Source of the DNA: Citrobacter freundii
GTDB taxonomy: Bacteria > Bacteroidota > Bacteroidia > Chitinophagales > Chitinophagaceae
Length of the DNA: 64,000 nucleotides
NCBI GenBank assembly: GCA_003243445.1
Contig: QFQQ01000021.1
Coordinates: 62,001-126,000 of the forward strand
Direction: 5' to 3'
In this document: positions 18,229 through 26,309 of the stretch, in pieces
How positions within the stretch are numbered: position 1 is the stretch's first letter
Layout: each line of letters opens with the position of its first letter
The notes under the pieces: model-generated
Database searches by the model: none
What the model was told of the DNA's origin: nothing
The model's input: the letters and a program-made list of their open reading frames with translations, nothing else
Translations under genes and position numbers: made by a program

Positions 18229-18534
18229 CTATAAGCAGTTGATGGCATCTTCCCAATAGGCCGCTGTCATGAATTCACCGGATATAATACGCACTATCAG
18301 CAGTACATTGCTTTTTACAGGGGCCCGCCTTACAAAAGAGTTCAACTGAACAGCTTTTCCCCAGCCCCTATTGTTTCTTTTTATTTTCGGTTTTACAATT
18401 ATCATCTCTTCTTCTGCTGCTGCTGCTTTTACAGCGGCTAGTCTCTTCGCTTGTGCCCTTTCCCGCTTTGCCTTATCCAGCAATTCAATCTCCTTTACAA
18501 CTGCAAGCAGATTGCATACCATGCATCCCCGCAA
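18229..18534 (-). CDS. Doubtful small ORF
   Basis: Open frame of 101 codons with a central Lys/Arg/Ala-rich part ('KAKRERAQAKRLAAVKAAAA') and a hydrophobic C-terminus. Its stop is directly next to the 38-bp inverted repeat, as for real genes elsewhere in this window. There is no recognisable family and composition is biased, so it may be spurious. Confidence 0.25.
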   Translation of the reverse strand: MRGCMVCNLLAVVKEIELLDKAKRERAQAKRLAAVKAAAAEEEMIIVKPKIKRNNRGWGKAVQLNSFVRRAPVKSNVLLIVRIISGEFMTAAYWEDAINCL

Positions 18535-18555
18535 AAGAAAAAAGCCAACAGCAAA

Positions 18556-18594
18556 AACCCTTTTTGAATTTTTACTTTTGACTTTTTACTTCTT
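18556..18594. repeat. Single arm of the AAAAGTC-type heptamer family
   Basis: Contains TTTTTACTTTTGACTTTTTA, the reverse complement of the AAAAGTC/AAAAGTAA heptamer string seen as paired arms at 25905-26309, 34404-34503 and 48056-48448. No partner arm is evident here. Confidence 0.6.
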
Positions 18595-18624
18595 TCCCCT
18601 TCGCTAACGCTCAGCGGACACTTC

Positions 18625-18699
<75 letters not shown>

Positions 18700-18752
18700 G
18701 AGGGGACGCAAAAATAGGGATTTTAAACACTTTACGCCCAGCAAAACCCAAC

Positions 18753-19250
18753 TCAGATCGCTTTTTCTTCAACCGGCTCTTCCGGCTCGAATTGGCCGTT
18801 CTGGCGCGCACGGGAAGGTTCAACGGGAACGTCATCGTACTCTTCTTCGTCTTCGTCGATGTCGGGTTCACCGTGCTTTTTCTTTTTGGAGAAAAGGGAA
18901 AACAGTTTGGAGAATATCGCTCCCTGGTTTTCGTTGACCAGGTGGGAGGAAACATTTTTCATCAGGAAGGGCACCACCATCTTGGTCAGCCAGCCCGAAC
19001 GGGACAGGATCAGTTTTCTGACAACAAGATCAATGACCGTTTCCGTGGCAGTGGTGAGCAATGGATTGCTCTTATCACGTGTGGTGAATTTGCCGATCAC
19101 ACCGATCGCATTCTTCACGGGTTGAAACTCGAGCTTGATCTCTTCAACATCGGCTCTGATCAGCTGTTTTTGTGCCTGCAGCAATTCTTTAAGACGTGCT
19201 TTTTCATTGAGCAGGTCATCATACGTGCGGATGATAGGCTTATTAGTCAT
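18753..19250 (-). CDS. Hypothetical protein of the YtxH/holin-like operon
   Basis: Protein of 165 residues. It begins 'MTNKPIIRTYDDLLNEKARL' with a coiled-coil-like charged helix to about residue 50, and has a mildly hydrophobic middle ('ETVIDLVVRKLILSRSGWLT', 'MVVPFLMKNVSSHL'). It ends in an acidic, disordered tail (about residues 130-165). ATG 19250 overlaps the upstream holin-like gene by 8 nt. The gene order recalls yqjD-yqjE-yqjK of enterobacteria, in which all three products are small envelope proteins; that parallel is inference. Confidence 0.7.
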   Translation of the reverse strand: MTNKPIIRTYDDLLNEKARLKELLQAQKQLIRADVEEIKLEFQPVKNAIGVIGKFTTRDKSNPLLTTATETVIDLVVRKLILSRSGWLTKMVVPFLMKNVSSHLVNENQGAIFSKLFSLFSKKKKHGEPDIDEDEEEYDDVPVEPSRARQNGQFEPEEPVEEKAI

Positions 19251-19584
19251 ATACTTTGCTGAGGATAAGATTACGGATAATAGGAAAAACGATCTTCTTA
19301 CGCAGTGCAAGCAATACCAGCAACAATAAAAGGAAAGATGCACTGCCCAACAAGAAACCACCGGAGCGGCTTCCGATCAGATCACCAAGCCAGAATGATA
19401 ATGATACACCCAGGAATAATAAAATGAATAATCCTATCACGGAGATCACGATCATAGTGATGGCACCTGATGCAACATTGGTAGCCTTTTGCGTAACATT
19501 GATTATAGTAAGCCTGTAAAAGGTGTCGGCAATATCTTCTACGTGGTCAACGAGGTCTGCTGTCTTTTCCTTAAGATCTTCCAT
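19243..19584 (-). CDS. Phage holin/YqjE-family membrane protein
   Basis: Protein of 113 residues. A cytoplasmic helix ('KTADLVDHVEDIADTFYRL') is followed by two membrane segments, 'AITMIVISVIGLFILLFLGV' and 'FLLGSASFLLLLLVLLALRK', a topology typical of the holin_3_6/YqjE group. Despite the family name these proteins are usually chromosomal envelope proteins. It overlaps the next gene by 8 nt and follows the YtxH gene by 85 nt. Confidence 0.8.
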   Translation of the reverse strand: MEDLKEKTADLVDHVEDIADTFYRLTIINVTQKATNVASGAITMIVISVIGLFILLFLGVSLSFWLGDLIGSRSGGFLLGSASFLLLLLVLLALRKKIVFPIIRNLILSKVYD

Positions 19585-19669
19585 CGGTTATAGCGTTTGG
19601 GTTCGAAATGCAAAAAAGCGGACAGGCGAAAAAGCTCGTACGGGAACTCCTTCGCCTGCCTGCTTGATG

Positions 19670-19939
19670 TTAGCTGAAATTTTCTTTCAGATTGCTTACT
19701 TTTTCTTCAGCAGCATTTTTAGCCTGACGGCCTTTGTGACGAGCTTCTTCAATTCCATCTTCCGCCATTCTTTTGCCTTTATTCCAAAGGCCACTGATGT
19801 TATCTGCCCAATCACCTGCTGTATTTTTGATCTTCTTACGTGTATCGCTTCCTTTCTCAGGAGCAATCAGCAAACCAATAACTACACCGGCAGCCGCAGC
19901 TCCCAGGATACCTAACAGAACTTTGCTTTTGGTATTCAT
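19670..19939 (-). CDS. YtxH domain-containing membrane protein
   Basis: Protein of 89 residues with one membrane segment near the start ('VLLGILGAAAAGVVIGLLIA') followed directly by 'PEKGSDTRKKIKNTAGDW', the YtxH signature. The tail is a charged helix. YtxH-type proteins are linked to general stress responses. The open frame runs on to 20155, but those residues translate the GATGGCC-type heptamers, so ATG 19939 is chosen. First gene of a three-gene envelope operon. Confidence 0.85.
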   Translation of the reverse strand: MNTKSKVLLGILGAAAAGVVIGLLIAPEKGSDTRKKIKNTAGDWADNISGLWNKGKRMAEDGIEEARHKGRQAKNAAEEKVSNLKENFS

Positions 19940-20007
19940 AATACTTTTTTTAAGAGTTAAGGAATGAATGTCATTCGCAGTTAACTTATAAAAAACCATA
20001 CCAGAAC

Positions 20008-20157
20008 CGATGGCCGATGACCGATGGTCGATGGCCGGTGGCGTGCTATGACATACCACTAAACTTTCAAAAATATTCCATTGAGAGGGAGTGACTGGTT
20101 TTAAGAGCATTACGAACAGCACGCCTTCGGCCATCGACCATCGGTCATCGGCCATCG
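20008..20157. repeat. GATGGCC-type heptamer inverted repeat
   Basis: Arms 20008-20047 and 20118-20157 are reverse complements at 38 of 40 positions, with a 70-nt loop. The unit order (GGCC, GACC, GGTC, GGCC variants of GATNNCC) is the same in both arms. It lies between the citrate synthase terminator and the start of the YtxH gene. Confidence 0.9.
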
Positions 20158-20163
20158 ATCGAA

Positions 20164-20200
20164 TAAAAGAAAAACCCCGGCTCGCTGCACGGCCAGGGTT
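20164..20200 (-). terminator. Rho-independent terminator of citrate synthase
   Basis: On the minus strand, AACCCTGGC (20200-20192) pairs with GCCGGGGTT (20181-20173) around a 10-nt loop and is followed by TTTCTTTTATT. It lies 23 nt after the citrate synthase stop codon. Confidence 0.85.
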
Positions 20201-20222
20201 CCAATATCATCTCAACTGGGGC

Positions 20223-21548
20223 TTATTCTCCCCAAATCTGTTCTTCGCCTTTGAGCCATTTTTTGACCAGGTCTGTGGTAACAGATTTTGGTCTTTCGAT
20301 GGCGAAACCGAGGGCACGATCCCAGCAGAGGCTGGCGAGAACGCCCAGGGCGCGGCTTACACCGAATAACACCGTGTAGTATTCATATTCTTTCATGCCG
20401 AAATGCACCAGCAGTGATCCACTGTGCGCATCAACATTCGGCCATGGATTCTTGATCTTGCCGAGCGATTGAAGGATCGGTGGAACCGCTTCATAAATAT
20501 TCCAAACGGTATTCACCAGTTTGTCATCCGGCATATGCTTTTTACCAAATTCCATCTGTGCAGTAAAGCGCGGGTCCGTTTTACGCAACACAGCGTGACC
20601 ATAACCCGGAACAACTTTACCCGCACTTAATGTTTTCTTCACGTATTCTTCGATCTGCTCTTTTGTTGGAGAATCTGTTTTCAGCTCTTCCTGCATTTCA
20701 AAGATCCATTTCACCACTTCCTGGTTTGCGAGACCATGCAACGGACCAGCGAGACCATTCATACCGGCTGCAAAGCTGAGATAAGGATCGCTGAGCGCAG
20801 AACCAACAAGGTGTGTGGCATGTGCGGAAACATTACCACCTTCATGATCCGCATGGATGGTCATGTATAAGCGCATCAGCTCTTTGAATTTTTCATCTTC
20901 AAAACCGAGCATGTGTGCAAAGTTGCCTGACCAGTCGAGCAAGCCATTTGGCTGGATATGATCTCCGAATTTATATTTTCGGCGATAGATATATGCAGCA
21001 ACGCGTGGAAGCCTTGCGATCAGGTCCATTGAATCATCAAACACCGCTTCCCAGTAATCTTTTTTGCTTAAGCCCTGTGCATATTTTTTGGCGAACTGGC
21101 TTTCCGTCTGCAGCGCCATTACACCCACAACAAACTGCGTCATCGGGTGTGTATTCAATGGCAATGCTTCGATGGTATGAAATACGTGATTGGGAACATG
21201 ACTGCGGCGCTGAAGAACAGCGGTTACATGATGAACATCTTCTTCCGTCGGCAGTTCACCGATCAACATCAGGTAAAATAATCCCTCAGGCAATGGCTCT
21301 GAGCCGCCTGGTGCTTTAGGCAGTTTTTCTCTCAATTCAGGAATCGAATAACCTCTGAAGCGAATTCCTTCCTGTGCATCCAGCAAAGACGTTTCCGACA
21401 CCAATCCCGTCATCCCGCGCATACCCTGGTATATCTGCGATAACTGCACTTCCCCGATCACTTTATTGCCGTGTTCTTTGAGCAAATCTTTGATTTCTGT
21501 ACCCAGCTGATCAGCTTTTGCTTTGAACCTATCTTTAATTACTCCCAT
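20223..21548 (-). CDS. gltA: Citrate synthase, mitochondrial (eukaryotic) type
   Basis: Condenses acetyl-CoA with oxaloacetate to citrate, first step of the TCA cycle. Its 441 residues and sequence resemble the mitochondrial enzyme rather than the allosteric GltA of enterobacteria: 'RGMTGLVSETSLLDAQEGIR', 'FRGYSIPE' and 'FYLMLIGELPTEEDV'. Catalytic residues are in place: His in 'GPLHGLANQEV', His in 'VPGYGHAVLRKTDPR' and Asp in 'PNVDAHSGSLL'. This type is known in several Bacteroidota. It is a single-gene unit with a good promoter at 21585-21616 and a terminator at 20164-20200. Confidence 0.96.
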   Translation of the reverse strand: MGVIKDRFKAKADQLGTEIKDLLKEHGNKVIGEVQLSQIYQGMRGMTGLVSETSLLDAQEGIRFRGYSIPELREKLPKAPGGSEPLPEGLFYLMLIGELPTEEDVHHVTAVLQRRSHVPNHVFHTIEALPLNTHPMTQFVVGVMALQTESQFAKKYAQGLSKKDYWEAVFDDSMDLIARLPRVAAYIYRRKYKFGDHIQPNGLLDWSGNFAHMLGFEDEKFKELMRLYMTIHADHEGGNVSAHATHLVGSALSDPYLSFAAGMNGLAGPLHGLANQEVVKWIFEMQEELKTDSPTKEQIEEYVKKTLSAGKVVPGYGHAVLRKTDPRFTAQMEFGKKHMPDDKLVNTVWNIYEAVPPILQSLGKIKNPWPNVDAHSGSLLVHFGMKEYEYYTVLFGVSRALGVLASLCWDRALGFAIERPKSVTTDLVKKWLKGEEQIWGE

Positions 21549-21584
21549 GACAGATCGTTTAAAAATCAGTAAATTATTAAGTGC

Positions 21585-21616
21585 TAAAGGTACTCAATGA
21601 CCGTTGCCAGAACAAA
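21585..21616 (-). promoter_or_regulatory. Bacteroidota-type promoter of citrate synthase
   Basis: On the minus strand TTTG (21616-21613) is followed after 20 nt by TACCTTTA (21592-21585), close to TTTG-N19/21-TAnnTTTG. Transcription would start near 21578, giving a leader of about 30 nt. Confidence 0.7.
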
Positions 21617-21682
21617 CATTTTGGGGAATAATGTTGGGCATTTAACATAAAGGGCATCATCTCGCTAATGCCGTTCTAATAT

Positions 21683-21833
21683 CGATGTTCGACGTTGGAT
21701 GGTCGATGGTCCGGCTTCGCAGCTGGGAAAGAATACCGACAAATAAGCCTTCTAAAAACCAGAGGGCTTATTTGTCAAAAAACTATGTCTGGCCGCGGAG
21801 CCCGACCATCGACCATCCAGCATCGAACATCGC
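21683..21833. repeat. GATGGTC-type heptamer inverted repeat enclosing a terminator hairpin
   Basis: Arms 21683-21724 and 21792-21833 are reverse complements with few mismatches, and extend past the heptamers into a shared GGCTTCGCAG-like segment. The loop contains a 12-bp hairpin, GACAAATAAGCC (21738-21749) with GGCTTATTTGTC (21765-21776), which can end transcription of the LptF/G gene. The right arm ends 2 nt before the stop codon of that gene. Confidence 0.88.
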
Positions 21834-21835
21834 CT

Positions 21836-22933
21836 CTACTTCGGTGCCCTCCTATACATAAAATACGCCACCACCGAAAACGCAATATTCGGGATCCACG
21901 CGGCCAGCAATGGGTGCAGATCGCTCTTGGTGGCGAATACGGTGGAGAAACGATCGGAGAGAATGAAAAGAGCGCCGGTAACGATGCCGATGGCAAGGTG
22001 CATACCGCTGCCGCCACGGGTCTTGCGGCTGGCAATGACTACGCCGATGATGGTTAACAGTAACACGGCTGCCGGGGTCGCCGTTCGCCGGTATCGCTCC
22101 ACCTCAAGCGCACTGAGTCCTTCGGTACCGCGCAGTTTTTCCTGTTGGATAAAGCTGATCAGTTCAGGCGTCGGCAGTTTATCTTTCAGGTAATCATCCT
22201 TTCGGAGTTCGTGTGGTTTCAGGCTGATATTAAGCGTCAATGAAGCATGCTGTGTCGTGCGTTCACCCAGGCTGTCCACCGTGCGTTCCACCGCATTCTG
22301 CAGCTTCCACTTTTTATCCTTTACATCCCATTGAAGAAAATTGGAACGGATATTATAAATGACTTTGTTATCCTTCACCCGCTCAAGAAAAAAGCCCTGT
22401 GCAGATTTACTGGCCGTATCATAATTCTTGATACCAACATAAGTATTCTGGTCGATCCGGCGATAATAGCAATTGTAGCAACTGCTGTTCTGTTGATTCT
22501 TTGTCGGATCGCCGCGATCGATATACGTGGTCTTGAATTCGCTCATGATCGCATTGGCACGCGGGATCAGGTAACGATTGCCAAACCATAAGATGGTAGC
22601 CAGGAAAAGCCCGCCGACCAGGTAAGGCCTCAGCATGCGGTTATAACTGGTACCGCTTGCCAGGATCGCAATGATCTCCGAACGGGTCGCCATTTTGCTG
22701 GTAAAAAAGATCACGGCAATGAATACGAACAACGGGAACAGCAGCCCCCATATATGCGGAACGAATCCAAAATAATACTGCGTAATGATCTGCGAGCTGG
22801 TCAGTCCGCTTTTCACGAAATCATCCGTCTTCTCGCTGGTATCTACCGCAACTGCCACCACAAGGAACAACATCATGCAGAAGAAAAAAGTAACCAGGAA
22901 TTTTTTCAGTATGTACCAGTCGAGCTTGCCCAA
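21836..22933 (-). CDS. LptF/LptG-family permease
   Basis: Inner-membrane permease subunit of the lipopolysaccharide exporter LptB2FG, 365 residues. Family features are the N-terminal 'LDWYILKKFLVTFFFCMMLF', the membrane segment 'PHIWGLLFPLFVFIAVIFF', and 'SGTSYNRMLRPYLVGG' at the coupling region. A periplasmic beta-jellyroll is followed by three C-terminal membrane helices ('AAVLLLTIIGVVIASRKTRG'). Only one LptF/G gene is here; its partner and LptB are not in the window. Confidence 0.92.
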   Translation of the reverse strand: MGKLDWYILKKFLVTFFFCMMLFLVVAVAVDTSEKTDDFVKSGLTSSQIITQYYFGFVPHIWGLLFPLFVFIAVIFFTSKMATRSEIIAILASGTSYNRMLRPYLVGGLFLATILWFGNRYLIPRANAIMSEFKTTYIDRGDPTKNQQNSSCYNCYYRRIDQNTYVGIKNYDTASKSAQGFFLERVKDNKVIYNIRSNFLQWDVKDKKWKLQNAVERTVDSLGERTTQHASLTLNISLKPHELRKDDYLKDKLPTPELISFIQQEKLRGTEGLSALEVERYRRTATPAAVLLLTIIGVVIASRKTRGGSGMHLAIGIVTGALFILSDRFSTVFATKSDLHPLLAAWIPNIAFSVVAYFMYRRAPK

Positions 22934-22934
22934 G

Positions 22935-23140
22935 CAAAGGGTTTAAAAGGGTGAAAAGGGTAAAAGGGTTTAGATTTAATGAGTTAAATCAGGCTGCGAA
23001 GTAAGTGAATTTCGGAGTAAATAATGAGTTGCAAGAGTTAAAAGACTACAAAGAGCCTGCACAAGACAGCCTAAAAAGGGAACACATAAACCAGAATATC
23101 CCTTTTCCCCTTTTCCCTTTCCCTCCTTCTCCTCTTAGCC
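22935..23140. repeat. Degenerate AGGGTTAAA / CCCTTTT inverted repeat
   Basis: Upstream of the LptF/G gene, GGGT(T)TAAAA-type units (22938-22972) face CCCTTTTCCC-type units (23098-23128) on the opposite strand. The plan matches the better-kept heptamer elements but with more decay. The pair encloses no gene. Confidence 0.55.
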
Positions 23141-23142
23141 CC

Positions 23143-23182
23143 AAAAAAAACCTGTCGCTTGTTCATGCAACAAACGACAGGT
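23143..23182 (-). terminator. Intrinsic terminator on the minus strand without a visible gene
   Basis: ACCTGTCG (23150-23157) pairs with CGACAGGT (23175-23182), with more pairing inside (TTGTT/AACAA). On the minus strand the stem is followed by eight T residues (23150-23143). No minus-strand gene lies upstream of it: the next genes are on the plus strand from 23432. From 23183 to 23431 I see nothing else. Confidence 0.7.
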
Positions 23183-23431
23183 CAGGTTGTCCGGAATTAG
23201 TCCTCAAAAAAAAGCGAAAAATAGAATAAGGTCTGATGGTTAATGGAACTACTGGGACTGATCACAAAGTTTCAATATGCGGAGTTGATAGTCAAGAGCG
23301 CTTACACCCTTTTTTGTACCCGTGTTTTCACGGTATACGGCCCCGTTTATTCACCCTCCTCATAATCAATTCATTGCAATTCAATATTCATGTTATATCT
23401 TGGCTGAACAAATCACTAAATTCTTCTACTT

Positions 23432-23827
23432 ATGCCTAACCAACCAATTCCCGTATCGCAGGCCAGCCTAATGGTCAGAACCTACAGTAGTTACATGCAA
23501 AACCTGGGGGTGGACATGAAAACCCAAACTCAATCTGTCTGTTTCAGCCTTACTGAGCTGATGGAATGGCTCAACAAAATGACCCCAATCGCTGATGAGA
23601 TCAGGATTTTTATGGGTGATTATCCTTCCGCAGATGTAAAAGCCGGTCGCACCACTGTTATATTGTGGCCCTACAAAGACGGCGAACCAGCAAGAAGTAC
23701 CGACGCCACCCTGGCACCAGAGTCTGTGGAACCTGATTTTGGTAATGAAGACGAGGGAACAACATCTCCCGCGCCAGGCGGAGGCAACCCGGTGAATCCT
23801 TACAATGATGGCAAACTAATGCCTTAA
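23432..23827 (+). CDS. Unknown protein heading a signalling cassette
   Basis: Protein of 131 residues with no family that I recognise and no signal peptide. The first 90 residues look folded ('QSVCFSLTELMEWLNKMTPI', 'DEIRIFMGDYP', 'GRTTVILWPYKDGEP'). The last 40 are acidic and Gly/Pro/Asn-rich and probably disordered. It is followed after 6 nt by a membrane protein, then a histidine kinase and a response regulator, all overlapping or touching, so it probably works with that sensor system. Confidence 0.7.
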   Translation: MPNQPIPVSQASLMVRTYSSYMQNLGVDMKTQTQSVCFSLTELMEWLNKMTPIADEIRIFMGDYPSADVKAGRTTVILWPYKDGEPARSTDATLAPESVEPDFGNEDEGTTSPAPGGGNPVNPYNDGKLMP

Positions 23828-23833
23828 TCGCCT

Positions 23834-24484
23834 GTGATCCTCGAACTGCTTTACTACAGCTGCCTGCTCATCAGCACCATTACTGCAACAGCTTTATGGC
23901 GTAGCCTTAAAAGCAGGCAGCTGTTTTTATTTGTACCATACCTGTGGTGGGTTACCATACAGGAGTATGGCCTGCTGATCCTTACAGAAATGAATGTGCT
24001 GACCTCAACGGGCATCTACTATAATATTTACCGCCCGGTTTGCACTACGGCATTTGCAGCCACCTTTTATCATCTCAGCATTAATGCACCTGTCAAAAAG
24101 CTTATCGGTTGGATATTCGCAGTCTATCTTCTTGTAACGTTCACCACCTTTATCTTTATTAATCCAATTACCGTTTATAATAGCTATCTGTCACTCGCCA
24201 GCGGATTTACTATTACCTGTTGCGCCATTTTCTTCCTGTTCAACTACTTCAATCTTGATAACAGCGAAGAAGAAAAAAAATGGCTTCCAGTAGTTGTGAT
24301 CAGCATGGGAATGATCGCATTTTATCCCGTAGTGAACATCTCATTTGCGTTTTACAAACACCTGCTTAAAAACTCAGCCTTTGTTTTCGGCACCAAGCTA
24401 TACCAATCCATTCCACAATTAATGAGCGTTTTTATGTATAGTTGTTTCACCTACGCCTTTTATCTATGCAAAAAGAAAAATTAG
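23834..24484 (+). CDS. Polytopic membrane protein, putative sensor partner
   Basis: Protein of 216 residues with about six or seven membrane helices and very short loops; a GTG start (23834) follows the previous stop by 6 nt. The last helix ends 'FTYAFYLCKKKN'. The kinase gene starts at 24466 inside this gene, an overlap of 19 nt. The kinase itself has only one membrane helix and almost no external part, so this protein is a plausible signal-receiving partner (inference). No family recognised. Confidence 0.7.
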   Translation: MILELLYYSCLLISTITATALWRSLKSRQLFLFVPYLWWVTIQEYGLLILTEMNVLTSTGIYYNIYRPVCTTAFAATFYHLSINAPVKKLIGWIFAVYLLVTFTTFIFINPITVYNSYLSLASGFTITCCAIFFLFNYFNLDNSEEEKKWLPVVVISMGMIAFYPVVNISFAFYKHLLKNSAFVFGTKLYQSIPQLMSVFMYSCFTYAFYLCKKKN

Positions 24485-25245
24485 ACCTTATCTTATCCAT
24501 CATTTCAGCGAGTGTATTTGTGCTATTGCTGATCATTGCTGTGTTTTTTCTTTTCCGGATCTATCTGAAAAGAAAAAACAATCTTATTCTCGAAAAACAA
24601 CACATGGCTGTTCAGTTTGAACAAACATTACTGCAATCAAAACTTGAAATACAGGAACAGACCTTTGCCGACATCAGCCGGGAGATTCATGATAATATTG
24701 GACAGGTATTGAGCCTTGCCAGGATCAACCTGAACACAATGGCCGAGCCGGCAGAAAATCCCAAGATCAACCTGGTGGATGAACTGATGGAAAAAGCGAT
24801 CACCGACCTGCGTAACCTCAGCCATTCGCTCGATGCAGACCTGATGCGCAAAAAGGGTTGGCTTGAGCCAACACAAAAGTTATTGCGGGACCTGGAGAAA
24901 AGCGGTAAATACAATACCCGTCTTTTTATTTCAGAAAACCCACCGACACTTGGCAATGACAAACCGATCATCCTTTTCCGGATGATCCAGGAGATCGTCA
25001 ACAATATCATCAAACATGCCGGTGCAAACCGGATCGAACTGAGTGTATCAAAAGATAAAGAACGCCTGCAGATCTCATTAAAAGACAATGGCAAAGGATT
25101 CAGCAAAGAAAAAATTTCCGCTGGTGCCGGATTGCGTAATTTAGAGAACCGGGCCAGGATGATCGCTGCTGACCTTGCGATTGATAGCGAACCTGGAAAA
25201 GGTACCACCATTACAATTTCCGTTAAGCTAGATCCAAATGAATAA
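24466..25245 (+). CDS. Sensor histidine kinase, HisKA_3/NarL-type
   Basis: Protein of 259 residues. One membrane helix (about residues 7-31) is followed by a coiled-coil linker. The dimerisation/phosphoacceptor helix 'ISREIHDNIGQVLSLARINL' holds the phosphorylated His75. The HATPase domain shows 'MIQEIVNNIIKHAGANRIEL' (N box) and 'DNGKGFSKEKISAGAGL' (G1/G2 boxes). ATG 24466 is chosen over 24442 because it sets the membrane helix at the terminus. It overlaps the response regulator gene by 8 nt. Confidence 0.93.
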   Translation: MQKEKLDLILSIISASVFVLLLIIAVFFLFRIYLKRKNNLILEKQHMAVQFEQTLLQSKLEIQEQTFADISREIHDNIGQVLSLARINLNTMAEPAENPKINLVDELMEKAITDLRNLSHSLDADLMRKKGWLEPTQKLLRDLEKSGKYNTRLFISENPPTLGNDKPIILFRMIQEIVNNIIKHAGANRIELSVSKDKERLQISLKDNGKGFSKEKISAGAGLRNLENRARMIAADLAIDSEPGKGTTITISVKLDPNE

Positions 25246-25903
25246 AAACAATGTCCAGATCGCATTGGTAGACGATCACACCCTGCTGAGAAACGGCCTC
25301 GCTTCACTCGTCCGCTCATTCGATGGCTATGATGTGTTATTCGAAGCCGACAATGGAAAAGAATTCATCGCACAGCTACAGCATTACCCCCCGCCGGACC
25401 TCGTGTTGCTTGATATCACCATGCCCGAAATGAATGGATTTGAAACGGCAGACTGGATCAAACAACATCTTCCGTCTGTAAAAGTGCTGGTGCTAAGCGT
25501 AATGGATAATGATTCCATTATCATCAGCATGCTGAAAAAGGGTGCAAGAGGTTATATTTTAAAAGACAGCAAACCCGCCGTATTCAAACAAGCCCTTGAC
25601 AATATCCGCGACACAGGTTTTTATATCAACGAACTGATCAGCAACAAAATGCTGAACTATGTGACGCAGGAAGGAAGCCAGTCAGTAAAAGAAACATCCA
25701 TCATTTCTCAATTGTCCGAAAAAGAGATCGCATTTCTCCAAATGGCCTGCACCGAAATGACGTATAAGGAAATTGCAGAGAGCATGAATCTCAGTCCAAG
25801 AACAATCGATGGATACAGAGATGAACTACTGAAAAAATTGAATGTGCAATCGCGGATCGGATTGGTGACGTTTGCTATCAAAAATGGATTGTACAAACTT
25901 TGA
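25238..25903 (+). CDS. NarL/FixJ-type response regulator
   Basis: Protein of 221 residues. The receiver domain (about residues 6-125) has the acidic pair 'LVDDHTLLRNGL', phosphoacceptor Asp59 in 'DLVLLDITMP', and Lys in 'YILKDSKPAVF'. The LuxR helix-turn-helix (about residues 155-215) reads 'LSEKEIAFLQMACTEMTYKE' and 'LSPRTIDGYRDELLKKLNVQ'. It overlaps the kinase gene by 8 nt and is its cognate regulator. Confidence 0.95.
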   Translation: MNKNNVQIALVDDHTLLRNGLASLVRSFDGYDVLFEADNGKEFIAQLQHYPPPDLVLLDITMPEMNGFETADWIKQHLPSVKVLVLSVMDNDSIIISMLKKGARGYILKDSKPAVFKQALDNIRDTGFYINELISNKMLNYVTQEGSQSVKETSIISQLSEKEIAFLQMACTEMTYKEIAESMNLSPRTIDGYRDELLKKLNVQSRIGLVTFAIKNGLYKL

Positions 25904-25904
25904 G

Positions 25905-26309
25905 AAGTAAAAAGTCAAAAGTAAAAAGTAAAAAAGCCCCCGCGACAGCTACCGTGTACCCAAATTGTTAAGCAATTGAAATGCGTAAGGCTCCCGCTGA
26001 TCTCGCAGATTTTATCACGCCTGCTATTGAGATAACGACTGAGAAAGCGAAATCGCCATATTAGCATGCGCAGATCACGCAGATAACAGTCTGCTATCCA
26101 AGAGCGATCTGCGAAATTTGCGTATCCAATAGAAATCTGAACTGACGATAGAGTATTTGTTCATTAATAGTAATGATAAAATCTGCGAGATCAGCGGGAA
26201 TCTATGCCAACCAGGCATCAGGAAAAGATCTGGGCACACAATAGCCACCACAGGAACACTTCTATTAGCGGGGATTTTTTACTTTTTACTTTTGACTTTT
26301 GACTTTTTA
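25905..26309. repeat. Concentric repeats: AAAAGTC heptamer arms around nested ATCTGCG arms
   Basis: The whole gap between the response regulator and tgt is repeats. The outer arms (25905-25938, 26271-26309) are AAAAGTC/AAAAGTAA heptamers, reverse complements apart from one extra 7-nt unit on the right, and both end in a C/G-rich CCCCGC. Inside are the ATCTGCG-type outer arms (about 25983-26016 and 26176-26207) and inner arms (about 26063-26083 and 26103-26124). The left outer arm starts 2 nt after the stop of the regulator gene; the right one ends at the stop of tgt. Confidence 0.85.
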
